A stretch of DNA of 27,500 nt, from positions 1 to 27,500 of the forward strand of contig RPFO01001947.1 in NCBI GenBank assembly GCA_009746045.1, given 5' to 3'. The notes below the pieces were generated by a model. It was not told the DNA's origin and did not search any database. It was given only the letters and a program-made list of their open reading frames with translations. Source of the DNA: Mesostigma viride. Lineage: Eukaryota; Streptophyta; Mesostigmatophyceae; Mesostigmatales; Mesostigmataceae. Positions 18,640-27,500 of this stretch are shown piece by piece. Numbering within the stretch: position 1 is the stretch's first letter; each line of letters starts with the position of its first letter. Position numbers and translations under genes: made by a program.

Positions 18640-19369
18640 AGTCGCGGTTGCTACCATTGTTGCTACCAATGATTGCTATGTGTGCACCATGGCTGCCAAC
18701 ATTGCTGCTTCCTTTGCTGCTTCTCCGCTGATATGCCGTGCTTTTGATTCACTCTCTGCCATGCATGCCAGTATAGTGCTGCCACCATTGTCATGATGTA
18801 ACTTGTCAACACCAATGCATGTTCTGATTCTGATGTGATTGATTATATTCCTGGCCTGCATGAGTCTGTTGAGGTTGTTTGTCGCTGCTGCGGCTGCTAT
18901 GACCATTACTAGTGTGCTCATGTGAGTTTTTTGCCATGTCCATTTGCGCAGTCATGGAGCATTTCAAGGTTTGCCCGAGATTTACGAGACCCAAGTGTCA
19001 GTCATTTTCCGCGAAGCCGCGATATAATCCCTGACAGAAACTGGCAAAAACCACATGGAACATATGCAGAATCCTCCTTGATAATGTCTCATGTAGTAGA
19101 TACATTCCAGCCTTTGCAATTACAATCACGTCACTAAATTTTTAAGTATGCAAAATTACAAGCTGTGAGTGCGATTGTCTCTACTCATCATAAGATACCA
19201 GCTTGACAATCATGAATGCCCATTTGGTTACAGCATATAAGGCAACTTGTCATTATATAACACAATTATTGACTTGAAACTCCTCGACCAATGCAAAAAT
19301 TTGCCCAAACCTTCTATCAAACTATTTTGGGAAGTCCACAGCATCCAAAAAACACATTTTTCAAATTTT
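18640..19369. other. stretch with no supported gene
   Basis: Begins with imprecise GTTGCTACCA / GCTGCCAACATTGCTGC-type repeats just after the stop codon, then ordinary AT-rich DNA up to the right foldback repeat. No convincing frame. Confidence 0.5.
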
Positions 19370-19523
19370 CATTTAGGACAGACCTGCAGCCTCCCAAATC
19401 TGTCCTAACCCAAACAAACCACCCTGAGCTTGAACTCGTGTACCAGCGAGTGCTTATCGCTGGTAATAATAATTGTGCGGAACCTTAGAATTAAGCCGAG
19501 TGGCAAAAGGTTGCCGCACAATA
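19370..19523 (-). repeat. right foldback repeat / candidate terminal inverted repeat
   Basis: Reverse-complement relative of 10651-10892. It has CCAAACAAACCACC, then TACCAGCGAGTGC and ATCGCTGGTA (stem-loop), then TTGTGCGGAACC and GGTTGCCGCACAATA (stem-loop) as the outer end. One hairpin unit only, and diverged by small indels. It abuts the MITE at 19524. With the MITE removed, a 3-base TAA could be a target duplication shared with the left end, but this is weak. Confidence 0.75.
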
Positions 19524-19605
19524 TAGTTATAAACAACGATTCCTTACGGAATCGACACTAAGCGCTTATTAGTATCGATTCCGCAGGAATCGATGTATAT
19601 AACTA
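19524..19605. mobile_element. hairpin MITE, copy 1
   Basis: 82 bp, TAGTTATAAACAACGATTCC ... GGAATCGATGTATATAACTA. Terminal inverted repeats AGTTATA-AACA-CGATTCC bound two internal hairpins (ATTCCTTACGGAAT and ATCGATTCCGCAGGAATCGAT). Ends in TA, as expected for Tc1/mariner- or Harbinger-type insertion at TA-containing sites. Same family as 20120-20198. Confidence 0.85.
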
Positions 19606-19649
19606 AAACTTTTGCTTGCGCCGGCAAGGCTAAGGCCGATACTAGTCGG

Positions 19650-19760
19650 GTCATCGAATTGGCTATTCGATTATCTAAGTTGCCTATTCGACCATCAAAC
19701 TTTCCTATTCGATTATCGAATTTTCCTTATTCGATTGTCGAAATTTCCTATTCGACGGGG
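19650..19760 (+). repeat. degenerate ~22-bp tandem repeat
   Basis: Four to five imperfect copies of TTCCTATTCGATTATCGAA. The word TATTCGA recurs at near-regular spacing. Farther on, TTAGCCGATTTT occurs twice (about 19848 and 19867). Confidence 0.7.
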
Positions 19761-20066
19761 GGTCAGAGGCCAGCGGCCTATCATACTCGGTGCCCAGCGA
19801 GCCACCGAACTAGGCCTAGTCGATTATAGCGAGACATCGCGTGGAAGTTAGCCGATTTTGGGGACTTAGCCGATTTTCGGAGCGACGTCGAACAACACAG
19901 ATGATTAGCCGGTTGAGCACATCATATCAGTCGAATAGCTAGCGCTGGTACTCCGCCTAGTAAGCGGAGAGCACTTGCCTTTTTTCGATTAACATAGCAC
20001 ATTAATTAGGCCGAACGTTTTGCGTCCGCAACGTTATTCGCATTACTAGGCGAAAAATCCACCCCC

Positions 20067-20103
20067 GGAACGATCCGAGCGGGATTCGAACCCGGGATGC
20101 CGG
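20067..20103 (-). other. tRNA-like T-arm / Pol III B-box relic
   Basis: The minus strand reads CCGGGTTCGAATCCCGC followed by TCGGATCG, a T-stem and T-loop with a perfect B box (GGTTCGAATCC) and a plausible 3' acceptor strand. No matching 5' acceptor or D-arm could be found: the MITE at 20120 sits where they should be, and the DNA beyond it does not pair. Best read as a tRNA pseudogene or tRNA-derived SINE fragment. Confidence 0.4.
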
Positions 20104-20119
20104 CGTGTCGCAACAGTCT

Positions 20120-20198
20120 TAGTTATAAACATCGATTCCTTACGGAATCGACACTAAGCGCTTAGTATCGATTCCGCAGGAATCGATGTATATAACTA
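20120..20198. mobile_element. hairpin MITE, copy 2
   Basis: 79 bp, nearly identical to 19524-19605 and in the same orientation. It lacks a TATTAG-type 3-base step in the central loop and has the better-paired ACATCGATTCC left arm. It lies 17 bp from the tRNA-like T-arm. Confidence 0.88.
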
Positions 20199-20208
20199 AT
20201 ATTAACCT

Positions 20209-20514
20209 TTAAGTGGAGCCGCCTGAGCCGCTGCTGGCGCGTTCTGCGCGCCCAGTGCGATCCGTGGCCCTGATCATCATCTGAATCATGAGGATCCCCT
20301 GCTGGCCCTCGACCACCGCGTCCATCTCGTCCATCCATATAGATCTGCACCGCGCCGGTTGCCGAAGACGAGCGCGCCCACGACCCGGGCGCTGGTCAGA
20401 CTGCGCCCCCTCGCTAATTGCCGGGGCTTGGTTCAGGTCCATGCAAACCGAGCCAACTGGCCAAGCAGCACACAATGCAATATATACAATTCTGAACCAA
20501 ACCGCTGATGCCAA
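20209..20514 (-). other. coding-like fragment, minus strand
   Basis: The open frame ends SIWMDEMDAVVEGQQGILMI, then QMMIRATDRTGRAERASSGS and a stop just beside the MITE. The helical, Met/Asp-rich segment looks protein-like and has the same strand as the relics to its right, so it may be the 3' end of the same decayed gene. No family recognised. Confidence 0.25.
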
Positions 20515-20781
20515 GTGTCAACCTTTAGTCAACACCCCCGCAATCCCCCACTGGCGCCCGCCGGTTCTCCTTGTCGCCGTCGCTGCAGCTGCATGCCGCT
20601 GCTGCTGCTGGCAGCCGTCGGTGAGCCTTGGCACACCGCTGCCCGGCTGCTCTCCCTGTCGACCCGCTGTCGGCCCGGTACGACTGTGTCGTCACCATTG
20701 GTATAATATACCAGTGACAACCCGTCGTTCACACCACGCGGATTATATCTCTCCTGCGCTCCTTACTCCTCGTCGGACAGG

Positions 20782-21600
20782 TTAATTCTCGACCTCCTCC
20801 CCGTCGGCTGCGTAACCAAAGAAGTCGTTGTCACGCCCGTGATTGCCGAAGGAACCCCACTGTGTAACAACAGCTGGGGGACGAGTTATGTCGTTGAGCG
20901 GGGGAATGCGCAACCACTCCTGGTTGACGCTGTCGACAAATCTGTCGACACCCGGTTGCTCGTTGAAGCCCTGCGATGGCGGACTCAACTTGAGCACTCG
21001 ATCCTGGAGACCCGCCGAAACCGCTCCCGGCGCTGCTCGCCGCTCTTGCCGGATAGTAGTAGGCCCCGCTGCAATCCCCTCGCTCCCGACTGCCGGCCCT
21101 TAAAAGCACGACGTGGTCCCAGGTCCACTGCTGTCTGGCGCAAGCTCTTGACGCAAAACCTCCGCCCCGCCTCGCCACCAACTCCTGCCGCAAAGCAGTG
21201 TAATGACGGACTGGATGCCGATCAGCCCGACGTGCAGCTGCTGCTCGATGTCGTCCTTGCTGCGAATCATGCGGACTCAGGCACGACGATGGTTCGGACG
21301 TGTTGCAGAATGCGCTCCCAATCCTCGACTTGATCGTCGACGAATTGCGCAAAGTTTCGATCGACAGGCAGGCGATCTGCATTGAAGCAATCAGGATAAA
21401 TCTTGCACAATTTGACGCAATTCAGGGGACACAGCACCACCAATGTACTGGCGTCGAAACCGGGAAATCTGGTTGCCTCGGTTCTTCTTGCACCATTTGA
21501 TGAGCTGGCGAATTACATACACAACGAAAATGCCGCACACAGCAACCCGCAACAACCCTCCTGGTCGTTCGGAAGAACGTGTTTGTGACTTGAGTTAGCG
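20782..21600 (-). pseudogene. decayed membrane-anchored protein (family copy 1)
   Basis: Protein-like segments follow each other in the minus direction but in changing frames. First is RVAVCGIFVVYVIRQLIKW, a hydrophobic helix followed by CKKNRGNQISRFRRQYIGG (positive flank, so likely a membrane anchor), then AVSPELRQIVQDLS. Next are DCFNADRLPVDRNFAQFVDD, VEDWERILQHVRTIVVPES, SKDDIEQQLHVGLIGIQSVI, and finally QEWLRIPPLNDITRPPAVV and TQWGSFGNHGRDNDFF with YAADGEEVEN at the stop (20782). The last part is related to the fragment at 23430-23530. Frame changes and TGA codons argue against a working gene, although undetected introns are possible. Function unknown. Confidence 0.45.
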
Positions 21601-22210
21601 TTAACGCAATTTATAGGAATACATTATTGCGTTGCAGCAATTAAAGAGACGTGGTTGGAATGGAGCTTTGTTTAAATATAGGTTTACGGAGCACTCGTGC
21701 ATGTGAGTGATAAGCTAGAGAGAAGGCACAAAGTTGCCAAGTCAAGACAATTGTTAATGTTCGTGAGGCTGGTCTCGCAAGATGACCAGTAACTTGGCAC
21801 TGGCCTATTCTTTATATAGTTGCACACTGTGCTATGCACCAGGCCTGAGCAGCATCGGCTGATCTGCTCAGGCACACCTGTACAGTAATACTAATCAACA
21901 CCCCTGCATTACAGTAATACTAATCTGTACAGCGGCCAGATCCTATACAGCAGGTCTGCTATACAACAGGCACAGTGATCACAGAGTAACAGTCCCCACA
22001 GTGATTATGCCATCTGCATCCAATAGTCCAAGACCAAGCCTGCGGTGCCACAGACCACAGGTTTTAAGGTTCCTATTTCCTGCGTACGACGTATTAATCC
22101 AATACTTTCGTAGCCAATTAAAGCACCTAATTCCTGTCAGCCCAGGAATTACTGTCGGCCCAACATGCCGTCGGCAGGTACATAAAGTAAATATTTACGT
22201 GCGCCCTTGG
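21601..22210. other. non-coding stretch with a short hairpin
   Basis: Nothing protein-like was found. There is a 9-bp stem CCTGAGCAG / CTGCTCAGG with an 11-base loop at 21843-21871, and the 15-bp direct repeat ACAGTAATACTAATC at about 21881 and 21911. Confidence 0.5.
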
Positions 22211-22410
22211 TCAACACTCAACAGCCGGCTCGCGCTCGCACTCGACCGGGAAGTCAGAATGCCATAACTTTCTTGATACGCGGCGGAATGAACTCGTTCC
22301 GATGGCGCTGGAATTGTAGAGAGAGATATGCCGAATCAGGAACACGCCATTGCGCTTGGCGTCAACTCGGCCAGCGGCCAGGTCGCGTGCTCGATCCTCC
22401 AGCACTGCGC
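22211..22410 (-). other. coding-like fragment, minus strand
   Basis: A continuous frame reads EDRARDLAAGRVDAKRNGVF, LIRHISLYNSSAIGTSSFRR, KLWHSDFPVECEREPAVEC and stop. The composition is natural and charged, and the strand agrees with neighbouring relics. It could be an exon of the same gene as 22503-22938. Not recognised. Confidence 0.3.
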
Positions 22411-22502
22411 GGAGGTCATCCTTGCAGAGCTAGTAGGGAGGAAGCCGATGCGGCGGCTGGCTGCATGCGCAGGGCTGGGGTGCGGAGCGTTTTGGTGCAA
22501 TG

Positions 22503-22938
22503 TCACTTAGGCGGAGATGGAATTTGCTGGTCAAGATAATTGCAGTCGTTGGTGTACTTCGTGAAAAGCATAGAGCCAGGACATGTCTCCATTGTACGGT
22601 AGTCGACAGCCGCCCCCTTCTGCATGGGGCACAAAGAGCTTCTGTTCCTGTTCGAGGAACTTGAGGGCCTCGACGCAATGATTCCTGCATGCATGCGGCG
22701 ACAATCCTGGCCACTCGATGAAGGAGAAGCATGCGTCGCCGGGGAAGAAATGGCTTCATTAATTGCGGTCGTGGCAGGGTTTCTTGGGCTCAGGCGAGGC
22801 GCTTGGCGATGGTTTGGCGGGTAAGCCAGGCGCGGCTTGGCATGCAAGGGCAAGGGCGAGAGGGTTGGGCTGGGCGCTGGGAAGCTTTCCCTGAGTGAGC
22901 TCCTTTTCCAGACCTCGTTTAGCCTTCGGAGTCGCCAT
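22503..22938 (-). pseudogene. decayed protein with basic/Pro-rich N-terminus and Cys/His segment
   Basis: Opens at ATG 22938, MATPKAKRGLEKELTQGKLP, then an Ala/Pro/Ser-rich linker to KKPCHDRN. TAA and TGA then interrupt the same frame, which continues SHFFPGDACFSFIEWPGLS, PHACRNHCVEALKFLEQEQK, LFVPHAEGGGCRLPYNGDMS. A further frame change gives KYTNDCNYLDQQIP near the left end. His/Cys spacing (H-A-C-x3-H-C) could hold a metal, but no named finger fits. The stops suggest decay or an unrecognised intron. Upstream GGCTATGG is a reasonable start context. Confidence 0.38.
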
Positions 22939-23109
22939 AGCCTGAGTCTTGTCACGTGCGTAACGTTTTCGATATGGCGTTTCATCCGTAACCGATTATT
23001 AACTGGCGAGTGCGTCTTAAACAGGTGCATCGAAAGCAAGTGATCTGCATGACTGAATGTGAGGCTCATGCAGACGCAAAAGTTCTAAGCTCCGCCGTCA
23101 GCCATTACG

Positions 23110-23545
23110 AAAAGGCATATACTTATACACGGCGAGGCAGCCTAGTAGGTGCAGCAGCACGCCGCGAGCACGTGCATGTGTGACAGGGCGAGCCTCGTCC
23201 TCCTCACTCCCACTAGCGCTACCTTCCGATCGCCATTTGCCAAGCAAGTCAGCATGCCTGGCAGTTCAATGATTGGTGCTGAGGCAGGACGGTGGGTTAT
23301 TCAATTTAAGCCACTGCATGGCTGCATCGCGCGTGGCTTGTGGGATGGCTGGCATGGTGCAGTTGGCTGTGCTCCTGTCTAAGGCATATGCGAGGCAGGG
23401 CTCCACACGCTGGACAAAATTCCTGACCCCTTCTACCATGTTCCTCCCGTCCCGGCCCAACCCGTTGGCAGCAAGCTCGTTGAATTGATGATCCCTAGCC
23501 ACATTCACACTCGATCCCCATTGGGTTTACACGACCCACTGAGGT
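23110..23545 (-). pseudogene. decayed family copy 2 (TQWGS motif)
   Basis: The frame reads FTSPQWVV, a TAA, TQWGSSVNVARDHQFNELAA, NGLGRDGRNMVEGVRNFVQR, VEPCLAYALDRSTANCTMPA, IPQATRDAAMQWLKLNN, then after a TGA KWRSEGSASGSEEDEARP. The first part aligns with ITRPPAVV-TQWGSFGNHGRDNDFF at 20782-20997. That makes these two decayed members of one family and shows that the TAA is a later lesion or a short intron. Function unknown. Confidence 0.42.
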
Positions 23546-23679
23546 GAAGTGAACCGGTGTCAACTTGGTGATGCCCTCGTGGGGAGATCGAGTCCATGCA
23601 AACAAGCTTCATGGGAGGGGCCACAACACCTACACTATACCAGCTGAAAACAACACTGCTCGACCCTCCCATTTACATA

Positions 23680-24000
23680 TTAATTCTCCCCAGGCACAGC
23701 CTGCTTGAGGAGACCTTGAATGTCTCGAGGAAGCATCAATAGGCGTGATTTACGCTTCTTTGGCGCTGCCTGGTCATCCTCACGCTTGCGGCTCCAGTTT
23801 TCTATCAGGCGCCCGTAATTTGTAAACATGGTGCGCTCAATCGGCTCAGGAAAAGGAGACAAGCTAGCTGAAAAACTTGTTTGCAAAAGGTGTGGGCTTC
23901 ACTAAGCTGTAAATGCGGTTCGATCTGGACGTGTGCGTACCACTCTCTTGCATGTGTCAACTCCAGCCATGCAGCTCGTGTCTGTGCCTCAAGAATCACA
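23680..24000 (-). pseudogene. C-terminal fragment with basic nuclear-type signal
   Basis: ILEAQTRAAWLELTHAREWY and AHVQIEPHLQLSEAHTFCKQ in one frame are followed, one frame over, by FPEPIERTMFTNYGRLIENW, SRKREDDQAAPKKRKSRLLM and LPRDIQGLLKQAVPGEN with a TAA at about 23680. KKRKSR resembles a nuclear localisation signal. The single frame change near 23860 may be an indel. Beyond 24000 the frame enters the repeat at 24011. Unrecognised family. Confidence 0.35.
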
Positions 24001-24010
24001 GACGTAGTCA

Positions 24011-24330
24011 GAGTTAGTAGAATATTGCGGCGTCAATATTCTGATCGCTCTTGCAGGAATAGTGCCGGGTGCCGGAGCCTAGAGTGCGCAGGGCTGATTG
24101 CGCGGCCCAGGCCGGGGCTGGACTCAGGTGTAATGAGGCTTAATTACGGAGGCCAGGGGGCCGGCGCAATTAGTCTGCGGAGGCTGGGAATTTGTGAGTG
24201 CGCGGGCTGGCAGTGGGCTAGCGGCGAGCGAATGATCCTCGTCCCGCGTGTCCGAACGCGCAAGTAGTCGAAGTGAACCTTCGACGTATAAAAGCAAATA
24301 GCCCGGCTAATTGCTTAACATAAATTTGCC
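24011..24330 (+). repeat. ~450-bp spaced direct duplication, left copy
   Basis: From GAATATTGCGGCGTCAA to the end of a single TIR arm (GTAGTCGAAGTGAACCTTCG ... GCTAATTGCTTAAC). Repeated from about 24464 with scattered substitutions and short insertions (for example a GGCGTCCCA duplication). Confidence 0.88.
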
Positions 24331-24367
24331 GCCCGCGTGAGGTGAGGGGTTCGGTTCCTGCCGGAGT

Positions 24368-24388
24368 GAATTATTTGGGAAATAATTC
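24368..24388. repeat. short palindromic hairpin
   Basis: GAATTATTT, three G, AAATAATTC: 9-bp perfect arms between the two copies of the direct duplication. Confidence 0.8.
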
Positions 24389-24463
24389 CGCCATGCAGGC
24401 GCAGGTGCCAGAATTGCCGAGCTTCTAGGAGGTGCCTGAGGTTTCCTAAGAAAGGGTTGGAGT

Positions 24464-24867
24464 TAGAATATTGCGGCGTCAACATTCTGATCGCTCTTGC
24501 ATGCAGGAATAGTGCCGGGTGCCGGAGCCTAGAGTGCGCGGGGCTAATTGTGCGTCCCAGGGCGTCCCAGGGCCGGGCTGGATCGAGGCGTAATTAGGCT
24601 TAATTAATTACCGGGAGGCCAGCAGGGGGCCGGCGTAATTATTAGTCTGCGGAGGCTGGGAATTCATGAGTGGGGCCGGCTGGCAGTGGGCTAGCGGCGA
24701 GCGAACGATCCTCTACCCGCGTGTCAAATTTATGTTAAGTAATTAGCCGGGCAGTATTTGCTTTCATACTGTACGTCGAAGGTTCACTTCGACTACTTTA
24801 GCGCAAGTAGTCGAAGTGAACCTTCGACGTATATAAAAGCAAATAGCCCGGCTAATTGCTTAACAAG
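24464..24867 (+). repeat. ~450-bp spaced direct duplication, right copy
   Basis: Partner of 24011-24330. It differs mainly by containing a complete foldback element (24734-24864) where the left copy has one arm only. Confidence 0.88.
24734..24864. mobile_element. foldback/MITE with ~58-bp terminal inverted repeats
   Basis: GTTAAGTAATTAGCCGGGC ... TACGTCGAAGGTTCACTTCG on the left pairs with CGAAGTGAACCTTCGACGTA ... GCCCGGCTAATTGCTTAAC on the right across a short TTTAGCGCA centre. Each arm contains a TATA-like GTATATAAAAGC word (better kept on the right). A lone arm exists at 24260-24316, and beyond it CATAAATTTG recurs in inverted form at 24724-24735, so the inverted copy is longer than the element itself. 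Confidence 0.85.
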
Positions 24868-26600
24868 TTGAGCGACGCGTGCAGGCGCTCATCGCACCTT
24901 GGGAACGAGAGTAGCGAGGGATGTGCTCTGGAAGCCATTTCAGCGGCCTGAGAAAGTGGAACGACCGAATTCGAAGTTAACCAAACAGTGGCATATTTTT
25001 ACGTAAGTTCACCATTTCCGATTCCACAAGCACCTCCCAGCAGCAACATTATTTGTGGCATCGCGGCATTTACAATAGCAGCGATCGTTTTGACAAAAAG
25101 TGTCCGTCAAAATTTTTTGAATTAGTCATAGAATTGTGCGAGCGGCTTACCGCAAGCTAATCTGTCGCCGTTTTCGATAAGTTTCCGGTGTGACTTTTTT
25201 GGGTCCACTGCAAAATGCAGCGAACCTGACCCGACCTCGCGAAAATGCCCGCCCTTTTCTTGTTTTCCTGGAGAAAAGGGCCAATTTCTTGAGGATAAAA
25301 AGATATCTACGTTCAGTAGATGAGTTATGAAGGCTCAAAATGAATTTGCTGTCCATAGTGTTCTCAGAACAGTTGCTACGATTTTTACGGGCGCCATGGG
25401 TGCTGCGTGACTTTTTGCCTCGTCGGCACCATCACGCACACCAGATTTTCGGGATCTCGCGCCCGCCTATTTGGTGACGGAATAAGATGCATGGTCGTTT
25501 GTGGCGGGGCTCGGACCGTTGTGAATAATTACACGTTTTTAACCTGGAACTCGATGGTTGCATCCAATGCAAATGCTCGAATTTCATCCTCTCTTCGCGC
25601 ATATCTCTGTTCCGGCACGTAGCAAACGGAATTAGTTATGCCGTAAAGTCGGTGTTACGCCCGCATGATTTGGTTGATCCTACGTGAAGTTATAGCCTAC
25701 CGATCAGGAGTCCCGGTCGTCAGTGCCGCGCTGGTCAGTTAGTACTGTGCTGTAATACATACAGTAGGTGAACCGATACTATAAAACAGTGTCCATGGTG
25801 TCGCGCCGCGTACTTGATGGCTTGGACTAGTGCTTTGACCGTATGTGGTGCTCTGGACCAGCGCAGTCATACACGGCACAAGTGTGTTATCAGGACTGCG
25901 TAGATCTAGGCATACCTGTGATCGCGTACGGGCGAGGGCCATGCTTGCCCGCGAGCACGCACGAAGACGTTGATCATTTGTGCATCGATCTCTTAATTTG
26001 CCATTTGTGGTACTACTAGTTCAGCAATTGAGTTATGGTTTTATAACCCAGTTGAGCCGTGTTTGTTGACCATTCATTGTCAGCTATCGACGTCCGTTAA
26101 GTCCATAATTGCTAATGGCACAGCTCGGGAAGCCGTACAGAAGTGCACCATGAAATCAGCAGTCCAAGATCTTTCACACAGAATAGAGTTTCTCCTTCTA
26201 CCGGTTTGATTAGTCTAGGTCAGATTATATCGAGGTCGGCATTGGTTCACATGTAGTCGAGGTGGTAGTGGAGAACCGGTTCATAACAGTAACCAATTAC
26301 ATTGGTATCGTAAGTTCTTTTCAAGAAATGAATTGCTCCGCCTGACCGCCTTTATTGCAGCTAGTTCCGCATGGTACAGATGCGAATATGCTCGAAAGCT
26401 AGCCATGCAAGATTCTCCCAATGCTTGCAAGCAACCTGTGGGCAATGGAACACAAGGCGGCCATCTGCCGCTCCCTTGCTGTGCGAGAATCGGGAACATA
26501 AGATACCTGTACAATGACTGATTGAAAAGATCGATTTTCCGACTATGTTCCCAACGAAGGCGCCCGAATGCATGCATGCACATGAACAAGGGAAAGAAAG
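24868..26600. other. long stretch with no supported gene
   Basis: 1.7 kb of mixed composition. Frames of 60-100 codons occur on both strands but have no recognisable motifs, start context or repeat relation. I see no RNA gene here. Confidence 0.5.
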
Positions 26601-27117
26601 AGGGAGGGAGGGAGGGAGGGAGGGAGGGAGGGAGGGAGGGAGGGAGGGAGGGAGGGAGGGAGGGAGGGAGGGAGGGGAGGGAGGGAGGGAGGGAGGGAGG
26701 GAGGGAGGGAGGGAGGGAGGAGAGGGAGGGAGGGAGGGAGGGAGGGAGGGGAGGGAGGGAGGAGGAGGGAGAGGGAGGGAGGGAGGGAGGGAGGGAGGGG
26801 GGGAGGAGGGAGGGAGGGGAGGAGGGAGGGAGGGGAGGGAGAGGGAGGGAGGGAGGAGGAGGGAGGGAGGGAGGGAGGGAGGGGGAGGGAGGGAGGAGGG
26901 GAGGGAGGGAGGGAGGGAGGGAGGGAGGGAGGGAGGGAGGGGGGAGGGAGGGAGGGAGGGGGGGGGGAGGGGAGGGGAGAGGGAGGGAGGGAGGGAGGGA
27001 GGAGGGAGGGGAGGGAGGGGAGGGGAGGGGGGAGGGGGGGGGGAGGGAGGTGAGGGGAGGGGGGAGGGAGGGAGGGAGAGGGGAGGGAGGGGTGAGGGGG
27101 TGGGAGGGAGGGAGGGA
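26601..27117. repeat. (GGGA)n polypurine array
   Basis: About 517 bp of AGGG/AGG units on the plus strand, the reverse of the array at 1-1229. Preceded by TGCATGCATGCACATGAAC and a short GAAAGAAAG transition. Gly/Glu/Arg-rich frames over it are artefacts. Confidence 0.97.
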
Positions 27118-27500
27118 ACTACATACTAGCTTATACCTACCTGCATGTTTATATATCCACGTAAAAGCATGTGTGCATGAGACTGGCCTTGCACAGCCTT
27201 GGTATCGCTAATATGTAAGACTAAGTTCTTGGCGTGAATAGAATTGCCATTTTCACGACTGTACACAGTATTCATTCACAACGGATATGAAATTTCTTTT
27301 GTTGCATGGCTCATGCCATATAGACACTGCACTACAACCAGCAGTCTTGAAGTGCATACTGGTAATTTCAACATAAACACAACCTCTGATTGTATGGATT
27401 GTAGCAGTTTGAATCAACTCTGCGGTAAGGAGCTAATTGCTATCAGCAGCGACCTCCATCGATACTTTGTCTGAAAACAATTTATGGCTGGGGCTCAGGA
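27118..27500. other. right edge, no supported gene
   Basis: AT-rich sequence. One 76-codon plus-strand frame (from an ATG-like codon at 27244) reads like chance sequence, and nothing else was seen. Confidence 0.45.

Noticed and set aside
17002-18669. Minus-strand Ala/Gly/Arg-rich frames up to 395 codons
   Set aside because: Shadows of the GC-rich 36-bp array; no non-repeat domain at either end.
19945-19990. tRNA 5' half or Pol III gene: D-arm-like GCGGAGAGCACTTGCC, hairpin CTCCGCCTAGTAAGCGGAG, T6 run
   Set aside because: No B box or T-arm follows on the plus strand; the B box at 20081-20093 is on the minus strand, so the two cannot form one tRNA.
24345-24362. Pol III B box (GGTTCGGTTCC)
   Set aside because: Key A of the GGTTCGA core is replaced, the flanks do not pair as a T-stem, and no A box is at the right distance.
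25668-25690. 18S rRNA 5' end (TTGGTTGATCCT)
   Set aside because: Only about 11 bases agree and the following conserved rRNA bases are absent.

Overview
The window looks like repeat-rich nuclear DNA from a eukaryote, most plausibly a green alga. Reasons: two L1-type non-LTR retrotransposon remnants with target-site duplications, several MITE/foldback families, long simple-sequence arrays, and low-complexity Ala/Gln/Pro-rich proteins in GC-rich codons. There are no bacterial-style operons or ribosome binding sites. The lineage is an inference; no rRNA or conserved housekeeping gene fixes it.

Layout. 1-1229 is a (TCCC)n array; its purine counterpart (GGGA)n lies at 26601-27117 in the opposite orientation. 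1230-8900 is gene-poor. It holds a mosaic repeat (blocks A, B, C) that was split by a 1.96 kb L1-like element (3335-5296). The unsplit B-C junction survives at 8209-8631 and shows the empty site. 9110-10600 is a decayed gag-like zinc-knuckle gene on the minus strand, interrupted by a second, 5'-truncated LINE (9972-10329, 12-bp target-site duplication).

10651-19523 is the most interesting block. It is bounded by related foldback repeats in inverted orientation. Inside, two gene sets diverge from a 0.93 kb array of long palindromes (14867-15800). Leftward is a PHD-type zinc-finger protein with polyQ, polyA and a 14-residue tandem repeat, frameshifted once, followed by a 524-bp G-quadruplex-prone heptamer array. 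Rightward are a small protein (about 83 aa, one frameshift) and a larger acidic-N-terminus protein ending in about 33 Ala/Pro repeats, with several frame breaks. I propose this as a candidate large non-autonomous mobile element of unrecognised type. No transposase was seen.

19524-24870 holds two copies of an 80-bp hairpin MITE, a tRNA-like T-arm, and a run of decayed minus-strand coding fragments, two of which are paralogous. It also has a ~450-bp direct duplication containing a foldback element. 24868-26600 and 27118-27500 show nothing I can support.

Most long open frames here are by-products of repeats without stop codons. Where I call a gene I rely on non-repetitive peptide character, zinc-ligand spacing or frame continuity across an empty site. 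No database search was possible.
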